Notes: a model not told the origin generated them from the letters alone. A DNA stretch of 45,321 bases from Bacteroidales bacterium (GCA_028690215.1 JAQVBQ010000014.1:1-45321), one strand, 5' to 3'. Positions 26,584-34,709 are shown, numbered from the stretch's first letter. Translations and numbers: made by a program.

Positions 26584-27744
26584 ATGAAAAGAGAGATAGT
26601 ATCAATAGCCCTAACAGTAATAAGCCTTCTTTTCTTTATATCATTCACTGAAACGTCATCTGCACAGGAGAAGGTAATCAACATAACCGGCACTGTACAG
26701 TTCAATGAACCATTGTTTAAAATGAGCATTTTCAGGCAAGAGGGGAATGAGCGCGTTGCTGTAGCCGAATTTGACATAGATAAGGATAATAAATTTCAAT
26801 ACAAACTTAATGTCGAGAAACCCGGCATATATATCCTCGATTGCAAGAAATGGGAAATGATCCAATTCTGGGCGGAAGATGAGGATATCAATGTTGATTT
26901 CAGAGGTAAAGACACAGCAAGAATCAGGATAAAAAATCCTCCGTTTCATTTGATCAAAGGCGGTCCTAAGAACGAGGTAATAAACCACCTTAACTTTATT
27001 ACCTTCAGGAATTATCAGGGTATGATTGCTCTGTCGAAAATCGGATACGCCACAAAATACCTGAATGACAGCATTAAGAATGAATCAATCAAGGGGTTGT
27101 ATGACTATTTAAACATTGAGAGGAAGAGTCAGATAAGATACATTGCCAGTCTGTATAGTGACAGGACAAGCGTTATAGCTGCATTGAAATTGCTTGACAA
27201 AGAAGAAGACAAAGAATTAATCGACAATATATGTAAATCCCTATTAATGAAATACCCCGGTTACCAACCAGTCCTGAATTACATAAAAGATAGTGAGGAG
27301 GAGGCAATAAATGCCGCTAAAATGAGGATAGGATCCAAAGCTCCCTTTTTCGAATGTCCGGATGCAAATGGTAAAATGTATGGACCAGAATCGTTCAAAG
27401 GGAAGGTCCTCCTGATTGATTTCTGGGCCTCATGGTGTGGACCTTGCAGGGCAGAGATTCCTCACCTTAAGAAGGTATACGAGAAATATAGCCGGAAAGA
27501 CGTCGAGTTTCTCAGTGTCTCAATAGATAAAGGCGAGAGTGAATGGAAAAAGGCTCTTTCACAGGAAAACATGCCTTGGACTCAGGTATTGGCTCCAAAA
27601 TCAGGATCTGAAGTTTCCAGGCTATATCAGTTTTCCGGAATTCCTTTTCTTGTCATAATTGATAAAGAGGGTAAAATTTCATCAAAATTTATAAGAGGTG
27701 AAGAGGAGATAACCAAAGCCATTGATAAAGCTCTCGGAAGATAA
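26584..27744 (+). CDS. TlpA-like thiol-disulfide oxidoreductase with DUF4369-like N-terminal domain
   Basis: The protein has 386 residues from MKREIVS; the longer frame from 26557 overlaps the preceding gene's last codons. It has a signal peptide (about 1-28) and an N-terminal beta-rich domain resembling DUF4369 (about 30-130; INITGTVQFNEPLFKMSIFRQ). A helical linker follows, then a C-terminal AhpC/TSA-TlpA domain (about 248-386) with FWASWCGPCRAEIP (Cys285, Cys288) and the cis-proline in SGIPFLVIID. It is the last gene of the Sus-type operon, 78 bases before a terminator. Together with the triple-thioredoxin protein it provides at least three redox centres to this locus. It should act in the periplasm, perhaps keeping imported or bound protein thiols reduced. 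Confidence 0.9.
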   Translation: MKREIVSIALTVISLLFFISFTETSSAQEKVINITGTVQFNEPLFKMSIFRQEGNERVAVAEFDIDKDNKFQYKLNVEKPGIYILDCKKWEMIQFWAEDEDINVDFRGKDTARIRIKNPPFHLIKGGPKNEVINHLNFITFRNYQGMIALSKIGYATKYLNDSIKNESIKGLYDYLNIERKSQIRYIASLYSDRTSVIAALKLLDKEEDKELIDNICKSLLMKYPGYQPVLNYIKDSEEEAINAAKMRIGSKAPFFECPDANGKMYGPESFKGKVLLIDFWASWCGPCRAEIPHLKKVYEKYSRKDVEFLSVSIDKGESEWKKALSQENMPWTQVLAPKSGSEVSRLYQFSGIPFLVIIDKEGKISSKFIRGEEEITKAIDKALGR

Positions 27745-27822
27745 GAGAAGTTGATCACAATATTGCCAAAAAACGGACTGATGCGGAAGTTTAGTAAATA
27801 ATTAGAATCTATTGTGATCTGG

Positions 27823-27853
27823 AGGGGGGACAAAATTTTTGTCCCCCTTTTTT
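27823..27853 (+). terminator. Rho-independent terminator of the Sus-type operon
   Basis: GGGGGACAA at 27825-27833 pairs with TTGTCCCCC at 27839-27847 around an AAATTT-type loop and runs into T6. It is nearly symmetrical, with A-runs and T-runs inside the loop. Confidence 0.9.
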
Positions 27854-27872
27854 GTAAATAGTCAGTTTTACA

Positions 27873-28063
27873 CTTTATCAAGAGAATTGAAAGCTTCTCC
27901 GGGGCACATTTGTTTTTCAGCTTGTTTCCTGAAGTGTTTTTCGGAAAAAGGCTGAGGACCGTTCAACGACCGGAGGGAGGCGTTCCGGAAGCCCCTAAAA
28001 ACACAAAGAAAAAAGCGTTAAGAAAAACAGCAGTGCCCCGGAGAAGCTTTCAATTTCATAAAG
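27873..28063. repeat. Fold-back element with 23-bp perfect inverted ends (MITE-like or structured RNA)
   Basis: The 23 bases at 27885-27907 (core AGCTTCTCCGGGGCAC) are the exact reverse complement of 28033-28055. Pairing continues outward with CTTTAT (27873-27878) against ATAAAG (28058-28063). It continues inward, after a 3x3 internal loop, with TGTTTTTC (27911-27918) against GAAAAACA (28022-28029), and further in with GTGTTTTT (27934-27941) against AAAAACAC (27997-28004). The centre (about 27942-27996) is GC-richer. No reading frame of note lies inside. With the terminator at 27823 and the promoter at 28087, it fills the 400-base gap between the Sus-type operon and the next gene. Confidence 0.8.
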
Positions 28064-28086
28064 AGTCTTGTTATTACTGATTGCTT

Positions 28087-28117
28087 TTTGCATTATGGCC
28101 GGAAATAACTAATTTCG
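28087..28117 (+). promoter_or_regulatory. Bacteroidetes-type promoter of the SugE/GH78/lipocalin operon
   Basis: TTTG (28087-28090), exactly 19 bases, then TAATTTCG (28110-28117) differs from TAnnTTTG at one base. It lies 27 bases before the ATG at 28145. Confidence 0.68.
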
Positions 28118-28144
28118 CATATTATCAAATAAATAGTTAACTAT

Positions 28145-29182
28145 ATGTACAGGAAAACTTTAACCTTAATCATTCTGTTAACAATATCCGTTACATCTTA
28201 TAGTCAAGAGAGTTATTCAGACGAACCGGTGTTGATTGATGAATTTAACTTTCTGCCAAACAGCCGTGGTGAAGTGAAATATATACTATCGGGACCCTGG
28301 AAGACAGAAATTGAAAAGATTTGCTCTATTTTATCTACCTGGAAAGGTATTTCTCCACCCAAAGGTTTTGAAGCCCTGTTTTCCGGAATTAGTTCATCGT
28401 TTGAACTGACCTTCGCCGCATATATAAAGGAGGATGGACAAAAAATGACTCTCTCAGGGCCTTCCATAACATTTTCCATTAACAATCCGGCCGATGTTTT
28501 CGGAATGTCAGTAGTCGACGGCATATACATTAAGCCTGTCGAAAACGGGTATTTTCACGGATTTCCCAAATTCAGCGCAAGCAGGTACGAGACAGTCGTT
28601 TTAACTAAGCTTGACACTCCTCTTTTTGTCCCCGTAACAAGGGAGGAGTATCTTAAGGCAATGATTGCCAGAGCTCTGAAAGAGTATCCCGAATCCGAGA
28701 AATTGACAGACACCAAAGTTTCCAAGGAGATTGAGGAGATGGAGAGGGTTTACCGTCAGCTCCTCGAAGTGGATAAAGCAGCTGCCGAAGAGGTGAAAAA
28801 GGGAATAGAGGAGATGAAAAAAGAGCTGAAAAACATGGTGACAAAAGACGAAGATTATTACCCTGCTCTATTAAAAAAGGAGCTCGACAAAATGGATGAG
28901 CAAGAGAGGAGGCTTCCTGCCTACTACTCTCTTTCAGCCATAGATGATAAAATAAGTGTATCCGGACTTGTCAGGGTGAATGACAACAAGAATGCAGACA
29001 CTTTAGTAAAAGTCAACCCTGCACTTGTGAATATTCTTGGTCAAACAAAAAGCACAAGGCTGCTCACCATACATTTTCAACAGGAGCCGGGTGAAAAGGG
29101 CTTCCGTCTGGCAGACAGCAAAATACGGGAATTGATGAATAACGAATCGATCTGGAAAAAGATCTATGAGTCAATAAAATGA
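28145..29182 (+). CDS. Secreted protein of unknown function with a central coiled coil
   Basis: The 345-residue protein has a signal peptide (about 1-20, ending SYSQ). I do not recognise a family. The N-terminal third has alternating strands and a GPSITFSINNPADVFGMSVVDGIY segment. Residues about 185-260 are highly charged and helical (EIEEMERVYRQLLEVDKAA, EEVKKGIEEMKKELKNM), probably a coiled coil. The C-terminal part returns to strands (ISVSGLVRVND) and ends in a charged helix. No lipobox or membrane segment follows the signal, so it is probably periplasmic. It has its own promoter at 28087, and its stop codon overlaps the SugE-type start by ATGA, so the two are translationally coupled. Confidence 0.75.
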   Translation: MYRKTLTLIILLTISVTSYSQESYSDEPVLIDEFNFLPNSRGEVKYILSGPWKTEIEKICSILSTWKGISPPKGFEALFSGISSSFELTFAAYIKEDGQKMTLSGPSITFSINNPADVFGMSVVDGIYIKPVENGYFHGFPKFSASRYETVVLTKLDTPLFVPVTREEYLKAMIARALKEYPESEKLTDTKVSKEIEEMERVYRQLLEVDKAAAEEVKKGIEEMKKELKNMVTKDEDYYPALLKKELDKMDEQERRLPAYYSLSAIDDKISVSGLVRVNDNKNADTLVKVNPALVNILGQTKSTRLLTIHFQQEPGEKGFRLADSKIRELMNNESIWKKIYESIK

Positions 29183-29505
29183 ACTGGATAATTTTAATAG
29201 TGGCCGGACTTTGTGAGACAGGCTTCGCCTTCTGCCTGGGGAAGGCAAAAGAGGCAAGCGGTATGAATGCAGCTTATTGGTACCTTGGTTTTATCATATT
29301 TTTAACAATAAGCATGATTCTGTTAGTAAAAGCTGTCCAGGAACTACCCGTTGGTACCGCCTATGCTGTATGGACCGGAATCGGAGCCGTAGGAACAGTC
29401 ATAGTTGGTATTATGTTCTTCCGTGAACCGGCTGAATTCTGGAGACTTTTCTTTCTGACAACTCTTATTTTATCAATAGTGGGTTTGAAATTTGTCTCAG
29501 AATAA
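29179..29505 (+). CDS. sugE: SMR family transporter, SugE/Gdx guanidinium exporter type
   Basis: The 108-residue protein has four membrane segments. Glu13 in the first helix (VAGLCETGFA) is the essential proton/substrate residue of small multidrug resistance transporters. The segment ELPVGTAYAVWTGIGAVGTVI closely matches SugE of E. coli, now understood as the guanidinium/proton antiporter Gdx, rather than EmrE. It works as a dual-topology dimer in the inner membrane. It is translationally coupled to the secreted protein upstream (ATGA overlap), and the GH78 gene starts 17 bases downstream. I see no guanidine riboswitch in front of this operon. Confidence 0.92.
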   Translation: MNWIILIVAGLCETGFAFCLGKAKEASGMNAAYWYLGFIIFLTISMILLVKAVQELPVGTAYAVWTGIGAVGTVIVGIMFFREPAEFWRLFFLTTLILSIVGLKFVSE

Positions 29506-29522
29506 TACAATCAAGATATAAG

Positions 29523-31847
29523 ATGAAATATATTAAGTACTTATTAGTGTTTCTCGCAATTTCTCTTTTTTCAGGAACACTTACAGCCACTGAAAAGTGG
29601 AGAGCAAAATGGATTACTGATCCGAAAGCTCAAAATGCAACAAACACATGGTTATGTTTCCGCAGTGATTTTAAGGTAGAAAATCCACCGGAATCAGCTG
29701 TTGCAGAAATCGCCACTGACACAAAATACTGGCTCTGGGTAAACGGAAATCTTGTAGTGTTCGAAGGAGGACTCAAAAGAGGACCTAATCCCGATGATAC
29801 ATATTTTGACGAGGTTGATATTGCCCCGTATTTAAAAAAAGGTAATAATTCAATATCAATACTAACATGGTATTTCGGAAAAGATGGTTTTTCACACAAC
29901 AGCAGCGGCAAAGCCGGTCTATTGTTCCAGTGCGATGCCCCGGGAGTTGAAATTATAAGCGATAACAGCTGGAGAAGCAAAGTACACCCTGCATACGAAA
30001 GTTGTTCCCTTCCATTTCCCAACTTCAGGCTACCGGAACCGAATATAAGATTTGATGCACGGGAAGATATCGGACAATGGCAGGATTCGCTCTACAAGAC
30101 ATCCGGATGGGATAGAGCCAGGGAGCTCGGCTTTCCACCCATGAAACCATGGAACAGACTTGTGCTTAGGCCGATTCCGCAATGGAAAAATTCGGGTCTT
30201 GTTGATTATGTTTCCAAACCCTCATTACCATTTGTTGCAACTAAAGACACAGTAATAGTCTGTACCCTTCCTGCAAATATCCACATAACACCCTATCTTA
30301 AGGTTGAAGCACCTGCCGGTTGTGTAATAGACCTTCGTACAGACAACTTTTACGGAGGAGGCACTCCGAATAACAGGGCCGAGTATGTTACAAAGGATGG
30401 CATACAGGAGTATGAGAGCTTTGGCTGGATTAACGGACATAAGATGTATTACAGGATTCCTAAGGGAGTTAAAGTGATTGATTTAAAATATCGGGAAACG
30501 GGCTACAATACAGAGTTTTCAGGAAGCTTCTCATCTTCAGACAATTTTCTAAATAAAATCTGGGAAAAATCGAGAAGGACTCTGTATGTAACCATGAGAG
30601 ACACATATATGGACTGTCCCGACAGAGAACGGGCACAATGGTGGGGAGATGAAGTCAACGAGGGCGGTGAAGCGTTCTATTCCCTCTCAACTGAAAGCCA
30701 CAAACTTTTCCGTAAGGGTATGTATGAGCTTATAGGTTGGCAAAGAGATGACAGCACTCTTTTCTCACCCATACCCTCTGCAAACTGGAACAGGGAGCTC
30801 CCGTGCCAGATGCTTAACAGTATAGGCTACTATGGATTTTGGAACTACTATATGCATACGGGTGATAAAGAAGCAATCAGCGACTTGTATGATGGTGTCA
30901 GGAAATATCTTCATGTATGGAAGATTAACCCGCAAGGAACGGTGGTTTTCCGCAAAGGCGAATGGACCTGGGGAGACTGGGGAGAGGACAGAGACCTTCA
31001 CCTTATTTTCAACGCGCTTTATTATATGGCGCTAAAGGGAGGTGCAAACATGGCCGATGCAATAGGAAGAAAAGAGGATGCCAGTGAGTACCGATCAGTA
31101 ATGAAAAACCTTAAAACAGCTTTCAACAGACAATTCTGGACCGGCAAAGAGTACCGAGACCCGGAATATCAAGGAAAGACAGATGACAGAAGTCAGGGCT
31201 TGGCCGTTGTTTCCGGTCTTGCTGATAAAGAGAAGTATCCTGCAATTCTGGAGGTACTGAAAAAGGAAGAACACGCAAGTCCATATATGGAGAAATATAT
31301 TCTTGAGGCTCTTTTCCAGATGGGATACGGAGATTATGCCCTCGAAAGGATGAAAAAGAGATTTTCTCCTATGGTTAATAACCCTGATTACACCACCTTG
31401 TTTGAAGGTTGGGGCATTGGTTCGGAAGGGTTCGGCGGAGGAACTGTCAACCATGCCTGGAGCGGCTGTGCCCTTACCATACTCTCGCAGTATCTGTGTG
31501 GAATTGAACCAATAGAACCAGGGTATACTCTTTTCCGGATTATACCGAGACCTTCCGGTATAGAGAGGGCATCTGCAAAGATTCAGAGTGTGAAAGGAGA
31601 AATAACAAGTTCATTTATTAATACTAAAGGAAAATTCGAACTTGATGTTTCAATACCGGAGGGTACTGAGGCTGTAATCGGGATTCCTGATTACTCATTC
31701 AGGGAAATAAAGGCAAACGGAAAAGTAATATGGCGCAATAAAAACTTTTGTAGCAATAAGATTGTTATAGGTCTAAAGGATAATATGACCGGACATATAG
31801 AGTTCAGAGCAGGATCTGGCAAATTACACTTTACAGCAACCAGGTGA
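29523..31847 (+). CDS. GH78-type alpha-L-rhamnosidase-like glycoside hydrolase
   Basis: The 774-residue protein has a signal peptide (about 1-22). Residues about 25-330 contain the beta-sandwich domains usual in GH78 (KWITDP..., WVNGNLVVFEGGLKRGPNPDDTYFDEVDI). The catalytic (alpha/alpha)6 barrel begins near 340. The motif DCPDRERAQWWGDE places Asp364, Glu369 and Asp376 at the same spacing as the rhamnose-contacting residues Asp567, Glu572 and Asp579 that I recall for Bacillus RhaB. TTLFEGWG and NHAWSG follow further on. It probably removes terminal rhamnose or a related sugar from glycans in the periplasm or at the surface. It is not next to a SusC/D pair of its own, and exact specificity is uncertain. 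The lipocalin gene starts 19 bases downstream. Confidence 0.88.
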   Translation: MKYIKYLLVFLAISLFSGTLTATEKWRAKWITDPKAQNATNTWLCFRSDFKVENPPESAVAEIATDTKYWLWVNGNLVVFEGGLKRGPNPDDTYFDEVDIAPYLKKGNNSISILTWYFGKDGFSHNSSGKAGLLFQCDAPGVEIISDNSWRSKVHPAYESCSLPFPNFRLPEPNIRFDAREDIGQWQDSLYKTSGWDRARELGFPPMKPWNRLVLRPIPQWKNSGLVDYVSKPSLPFVATKDTVIVCTLPANIHITPYLKVEAPAGCVIDLRTDNFYGGGTPNNRAEYVTKDGIQEYESFGWINGHKMYYRIPKGVKVIDLKYRETGYNTEFSGSFSSSDNFLNKIWEKSRRTLYVTMRDTYMDCPDRERAQWWGDEVNEGGEAFYSLSTESHKLFRKGMYELIGWQRDDSTLFSPIPSANWNRELPCQMLNSIGYYGFWNYYMHTGDKEAISDLYDGVRKYLHVWKINPQGTVVFRKGEWTWGDWGEDRDLHLIFNALYYMALKGGANMADAIGRKEDASEYRSVMKNLKTAFNRQFWTGKEYRDPEYQGKTDDRSQGLAVVSGLADKEKYPAILEVLKKEEHASPYMEKYILEALFQMGYGDYALERMKKRFSPMVNNPDYTTLFEGWGIGSEGFGGGTVNHAWSGCALTILSQYLCGIEPIEPGYTLFRIIPRPSGIERASAKIQSVKGEITSSFINTKGKFELDVSIPEGTEAVIGIPDYSFREIKANGKVIWRNKNFCSNKIVIGLKDNMTGHIEFRAGSGKLHFTATR

Positions 31848-31866
31848 TTAACTTAAATTTACAAGC

Positions 31867-32391
31867 ATGAAAAAATATTTTTTTATTAGTGCTCTTTGTA
31901 TTTTATCCCTCTCCTCATATGCTACAATTCCTGATGGAGTGACAGCCGTTGAACCGTTTGATCAATCTAAGTATCTGGGAGATTGGTATGAGATAGCCCG
32001 TCTGGATTTTCGTTTCGAGAGAGGGCTTAACAATACCAAAGCCAATTACAGCATCAATAACGACGGATCAATAAAAGTGATCAACAGTGGTTACAACTAC
32101 ACTAAAAAAGTGTGGAAAGAGGCTGTCGGTAAAGCAAAATTTGTAGACGGGAACAACAAGGCTATGCTTAAAGTCTCCTTTTTCGGCCCCTTCTACTCAG
32201 GGTACAATGTCATTGCTCTTGACAAGGATTACCAGTATGCTATGATTGCCGGGAAAAATTTAAAATATTTATGGATTCTCTCAAGGCAAAAGACAATACC
32301 GGACGAGATACGAGAGGAGTTTTTGAAGAAAGCTGAATCTGCAGGATACAAAATCAGTGAGTTAATATGGGTAACGCATGACAAACAATAA
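31867..32391 (+). CDS. Lipocalin family protein (Blc-like)
   Basis: The 174-residue protein has a signal peptide (about 1-19, ending SYA). The first lipocalin motif is clear: KYLGDWYEIARLDFRFERG, followed by NNTKANYSI. The second conserved block appears as MLKVSFFGPFYSGYNVIALD, and the third as YLWILSRQKTIPDE, which carries the closing arginine. Unlike E. coli Blc there is no lipobox cysteine, so it should be soluble in the periplasm. Such proteins bind lipids or other small hydrophobic ligands. It lies 19 bases after the glycosidase gene and 9 bases before an antiporter gene, and is part of the same operon. Confidence 0.92.
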   Translation: MKKYFFISALCILSLSSYATIPDGVTAVEPFDQSKYLGDWYEIARLDFRFERGLNNTKANYSINNDGSIKVINSGYNYTKKVWKEAVGKAKFVDGNNKAMLKVSFFGPFYSGYNVIALDKDYQYAMIAGKNLKYLWILSRQKTIPDEIREEFLKKAESAGYKISELIWVTHDKQ

Positions 32392-32400
32392 CCTTCAGGT

Positions 32401-33570
32401 ATGTCTGCTCTAATAATACTTACTATATGTTCACTCCTGCTGATAGCATATCTGTTTGACCTTTCAGCATCCAAAACAAAAATTCCCTCAGTTGTCCTAC
32501 TGCTCCTTCTCGGGTGGGGAGTAAAGCAGATTACCATGGTGGCAGGGATCTCCCTTCCTGACCTAACTCCGATTCTGCCGGGTCTGGGGACAATCGGTCT
32601 TGTACTTATTGTACTTGAAGGATCCCTGGAACTTGAACTCAAGAAATCAAAAATTGCCATAGTCAGGAAATCATTTATAGGCGCTTTTCTCTCAATGTTA
32701 GTGCTTGCATTTGCTATTGCAGTAATCCTTTTTAAATTTAAAGGATATCCTCTTGAGCAATCACTGATAAATGCAATTCCATTTAGTGTTATAAGCAGTG
32801 CTATTGCAATACCGAGCGTAAGATCCTCCCAAGAATCAATACGAGAATTTGCTGTTTATGAGAGCAGCCTTTCCGACATTCTCGGCGTCCTCTTTTTTAA
32901 CTTCATGACGATAAATACGGTAATCGACCTCAATGCCTTCGGCAATTTTGGACTGCAGATACTTGTAATGTTTGTAATATCTCTGGCAACTACCGTTGGC
33001 CTATCCCTTTTCTTGAGCAAGGTAGACCATCATATACGCTTTATTCCGATCATTCTTGTGATATTGCTGGTATATGAAACAACTCATGAATTAAAGCTTC
33101 CATCACTGATTTTTATAATGATTTTCGGTCTATTCCTGGGCAACCTGGAAAAGTTGAGTCAATATAAGTGGACAAGGCACTTCAGGCCTGAGGTGCTCGA
33201 CAAAGAGATCAACAAATTCAGGGAGTTCGTCTCTGAAATCTCATTTCTTGTCAGGGCTCTCTTCTTCATGCTCTTCGGATACCTGATAAAGAGTTCCGAC
33301 ATACTCAACCTTCGCAGCCTTTCCTGGGCACTAATCATTGTCTCTCTAATTTTCCTCATCAGAGCCATACAACTGAAAATTTCCTCCCTACCTCTGAGAC
33401 CTCTGCTTTTTATAGCTCCAAGAGGACTTATTACAATACTTCTTGTACTTTCAATACCTGCTGCACAACAAATACCTCTGATAAATTACTCGTTAATGAT
33501 ACAGGTCGTTGTACTCACATCTTTAATCATGATGGCCGGTCTAATGTTTTCATCTGTCAAAAAGGAGTAA
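32401..33570 (+). CDS. Cation:proton antiporter (CPA family)
   Basis: The 389-residue integral membrane protein has about 11-13 hydrophobic segments. Its organisation resembles the Na+(K+)/H+ exchanger family: an early LIVLEGSLEL segment, a central FAVYESSLSDILGVLFFN segment bearing an acidic residue in the transport core, and a late RPLLFIAPRGLITILL segment containing the conserved arginine. It has no C-terminal RCK/TrkA domain, so it is of the short type. It is the last gene of the 28145-33570 operon. No terminator is visible before the aromatic operon promoter at 33654. Substrate ion and direction cannot be read from sequence. Confidence 0.85.
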   Translation: MSALIILTICSLLLIAYLFDLSASKTKIPSVVLLLLLGWGVKQITMVAGISLPDLTPILPGLGTIGLVLIVLEGSLELELKKSKIAIVRKSFIGAFLSMLVLAFAIAVILFKFKGYPLEQSLINAIPFSVISSAIAIPSVRSSQESIREFAVYESSLSDILGVLFFNFMTINTVIDLNAFGNFGLQILVMFVISLATTVGLSLFLSKVDHHIRFIPIILVILLVYETTHELKLPSLIFIMIFGLFLGNLEKLSQYKWTRHFRPEVLDKEINKFREFVSEISFLVRALFFMLFGYLIKSSDILNLRSLSWALIIVSLIFLIRAIQLKISSLPLRPLLFIAPRGLITILLVLSIPAAQQIPLINYSLMIQVVVLTSLIMMAGLMFSSVKKE

Positions 33571-33653
33571 TTTTTGCTTACATATTATAACTTGTCAAGA
33601 CTGTTGTGTATAAGGACAATCAGGACATTTTTATAAAATATTTTATTTTTTTA

Positions 33654-33683
33654 TTTGACTTTCAAGTTTTTTTTTCACCTTTG
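33654..33683 (+). promoter_or_regulatory. Bacteroidetes-type promoter of the aromatic amino acid operon
   Basis: TTTG (33654-33657), 18 bases, then CACCTTTG (33676-33683) matches the consensus except for the first base of the -7 box. Transcription would start near 33690, about 17 bases before the leader peptide start. Confidence 0.7.
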
Positions 33684-33706
33684 CAGAGAGAAACAAACAC
33701 AGAACA

Positions 33707-33778
33707 GTGAACAACAATTTCGGATATACCTCTTTTTACTTTTTTTATTTCTTTAGAAGTAAAGCGGGGTTGATATGA
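33707..33778 (+). CDS. Aromatic leader peptide (Phe/Tyr-rich, GTG start)
   Basis: The frame has 23 codons from GTG (33707) to TGA (33776-33778). Nine of 23 residues are Phe or Tyr, including the uninterrupted run FYFFYFF at residues 10-16. No ATG precedes the run in this frame, so GTG is the only plausible start. Its position, between the promoter and a terminator/antiterminator pair ahead of pheA, fits a regulatory leader peptide whose translation speed reports the supply of charged tRNA-Phe and tRNA-Tyr. It is similar in principle to the pheA and pheST leaders of enterobacteria. It probably has no function as a protein. Confidence 0.82.
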   Translation: MNNNFGYTSFYFFYFFRSKAGLI

Positions 33779-33807
33779 TGTAAACTGACTGAATACAATA
33801 TTAATTG

Positions 33808-33834
33808 ACCCCGCTGACTCAGCGGGGTTTTTTG
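33808..33834 (+). terminator. Attenuator terminator before pheA
   Basis: ACCCCGCT at 33808-33815 pairs with AGCGGGGT at 33821-33828 around GACTC, followed by a T-run to 33833. It ends 12 bases before the pheA start codon, so transcription must read through it to express the operon. Confidence 0.92.
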
Positions 33835-33845
33835 TTTTATATGCT

Positions 33846-34703
33846 ATGCTGAAAAAAGTTGCAATACAGGGAATCCATGGTGCCTTCCACGAGATAGCAG
33901 CCCAAAGGTATTTCAGGGATTTACCGATAGAGATTGTGGAGTGCGGGACATTTGAAGAGATTACAGAGATGCTCGCAAAGAGAGAGATAGATTTCGGGCT
34001 GATGGCCATTGAGAATACTGTCGCCGGAAGTTTGCTTTCAAATTATGTCCTTCTCAGAGAGAGTCCGGTAAAAATCATTGGAGAGAAGTATCTCAGGATC
34101 AAACAAAACCTTTTGACCCTTCCGGGACAAAAGATTGAGGATATTAGAGAGGTCCACTCACATTTTATGGCAATTAACCAATGCCGGGAGTTCTTCAAAC
34201 ACTATCCATGGATAAAGCTTGTGGAATCTTCAGATACAGCTGTAAGTGCAAGAGAGATAAACCTTAACAGATCCAAAGGAGAGGGAGCTATTGCCAGTGA
34301 ACTTGCAGCCGACATGTATGAGTTAGAGATTCTGGCTGAGGGGATTGAGACAAATAAGCGCAACTATACAAGATTCCTTGTCCTTGCAAACCAGGATGAG
34401 GTTGTAGAGCACTCATGCGAAGCCACAAAAGCATCCCTATGCTTCAGCCTTCCTCACAGAAAAGGGAGCCTTGCCGGTGTTCTGGGAACATTGGCAGAAA
34501 ATGACCTGAATCTGACAAAAATCCAAAGTATGCCAATAATTGGCAAAGAGTTCCGTTACTTCTTCTATGTAGATGTAACATTCAACGATTACTCAAAATA
34601 TCTTCAGAGCATATTCGAGATTAGCCCACAGATAGTAGATTTTCAAATTCTTGGAGAATACACACACGCAATCGAGTCATTGGAAAATGTCCATAATATG
34701 TAA
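33846..34703 (+). CDS. pheA: Prephenate dehydratase
   Basis: The 285-residue monofunctional enzyme converts prephenate to phenylpyruvate, the committed step to phenylalanine. The catalytic domain (about 1-180) contains IENTVAGS (56-62), SSDTAVSA and the TRF motif with catalytic Thr175 (NYTRFLVL). A C-terminal ACT domain (about 195-275; RKGSLAGVLGTLAENDLNLTKIQS) binds Phe for feedback inhibition. The start is the ATG at 33846; an ATG at 33841 in another frame stops at once. It is the first structural gene after the attenuator and is followed after 6 bases by an aminotransferase. Confidence 0.96.
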   Translation: MLKKVAIQGIHGAFHEIAAQRYFRDLPIEIVECGTFEEITEMLAKREIDFGLMAIENTVAGSLLSNYVLLRESPVKIIGEKYLRIKQNLLTLPGQKIEDIREVHSHFMAINQCREFFKHYPWIKLVESSDTAVSAREINLNRSKGEGAIASELAADMYELEILAEGIETNKRNYTRFLVLANQDEVVEHSCEATKASLCFSLPHRKGSLAGVLGTLAENDLNLTKIQSMPIIGKEFRYFFYVDVTFNDYSKYLQSIFEISPQIVDFQILGEYTHAIESLENVHNM

Positions 34704-34709
34704 ATAATC

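Larger units (their letters stand above)
33690..33834 (+). promoter_or_regulatory. Transcription attenuator (Phe/Tyr leader) of the aromatic operon
   Basis: The leader transcript carries a short aromatic-rich reading frame (33707-33778) and two mutually exclusive hairpins. AGCGGGGT at 33763-33770, near the end of the frame, can pair with ACCCCGCT at 33808-33815 to form the antiterminator. The identical AGCGGGGT at 33821-33828 pairs with the same ACCCCGCT to form the terminator. A ribosome stalled on the Phe/Tyr codons (33734-33754) leaves the first AGCGGGGT free. One that reaches the stop codon at 33776-33778 covers it, allowing termination. This is the established logic of trp, his and phe attenuation; the function here is inferred. 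Confidence 0.85.

Noticed and set aside
33571-33653. Possible terminator after the antiporter gene (TTGTC near 33592 against GACAA near 33615).
   Set aside because: The stem is only 5 bp with a long loop and no T-run directly after it.
33724-33756. A second frame through the attenuator leader reading IYLFLLFLFL, which would suggest a leucine leader peptide.
   Set aside because: No ATG, GTG or TTG start precedes it in that frame, and the downstream genes make aromatic, not branched-chain, amino acids.
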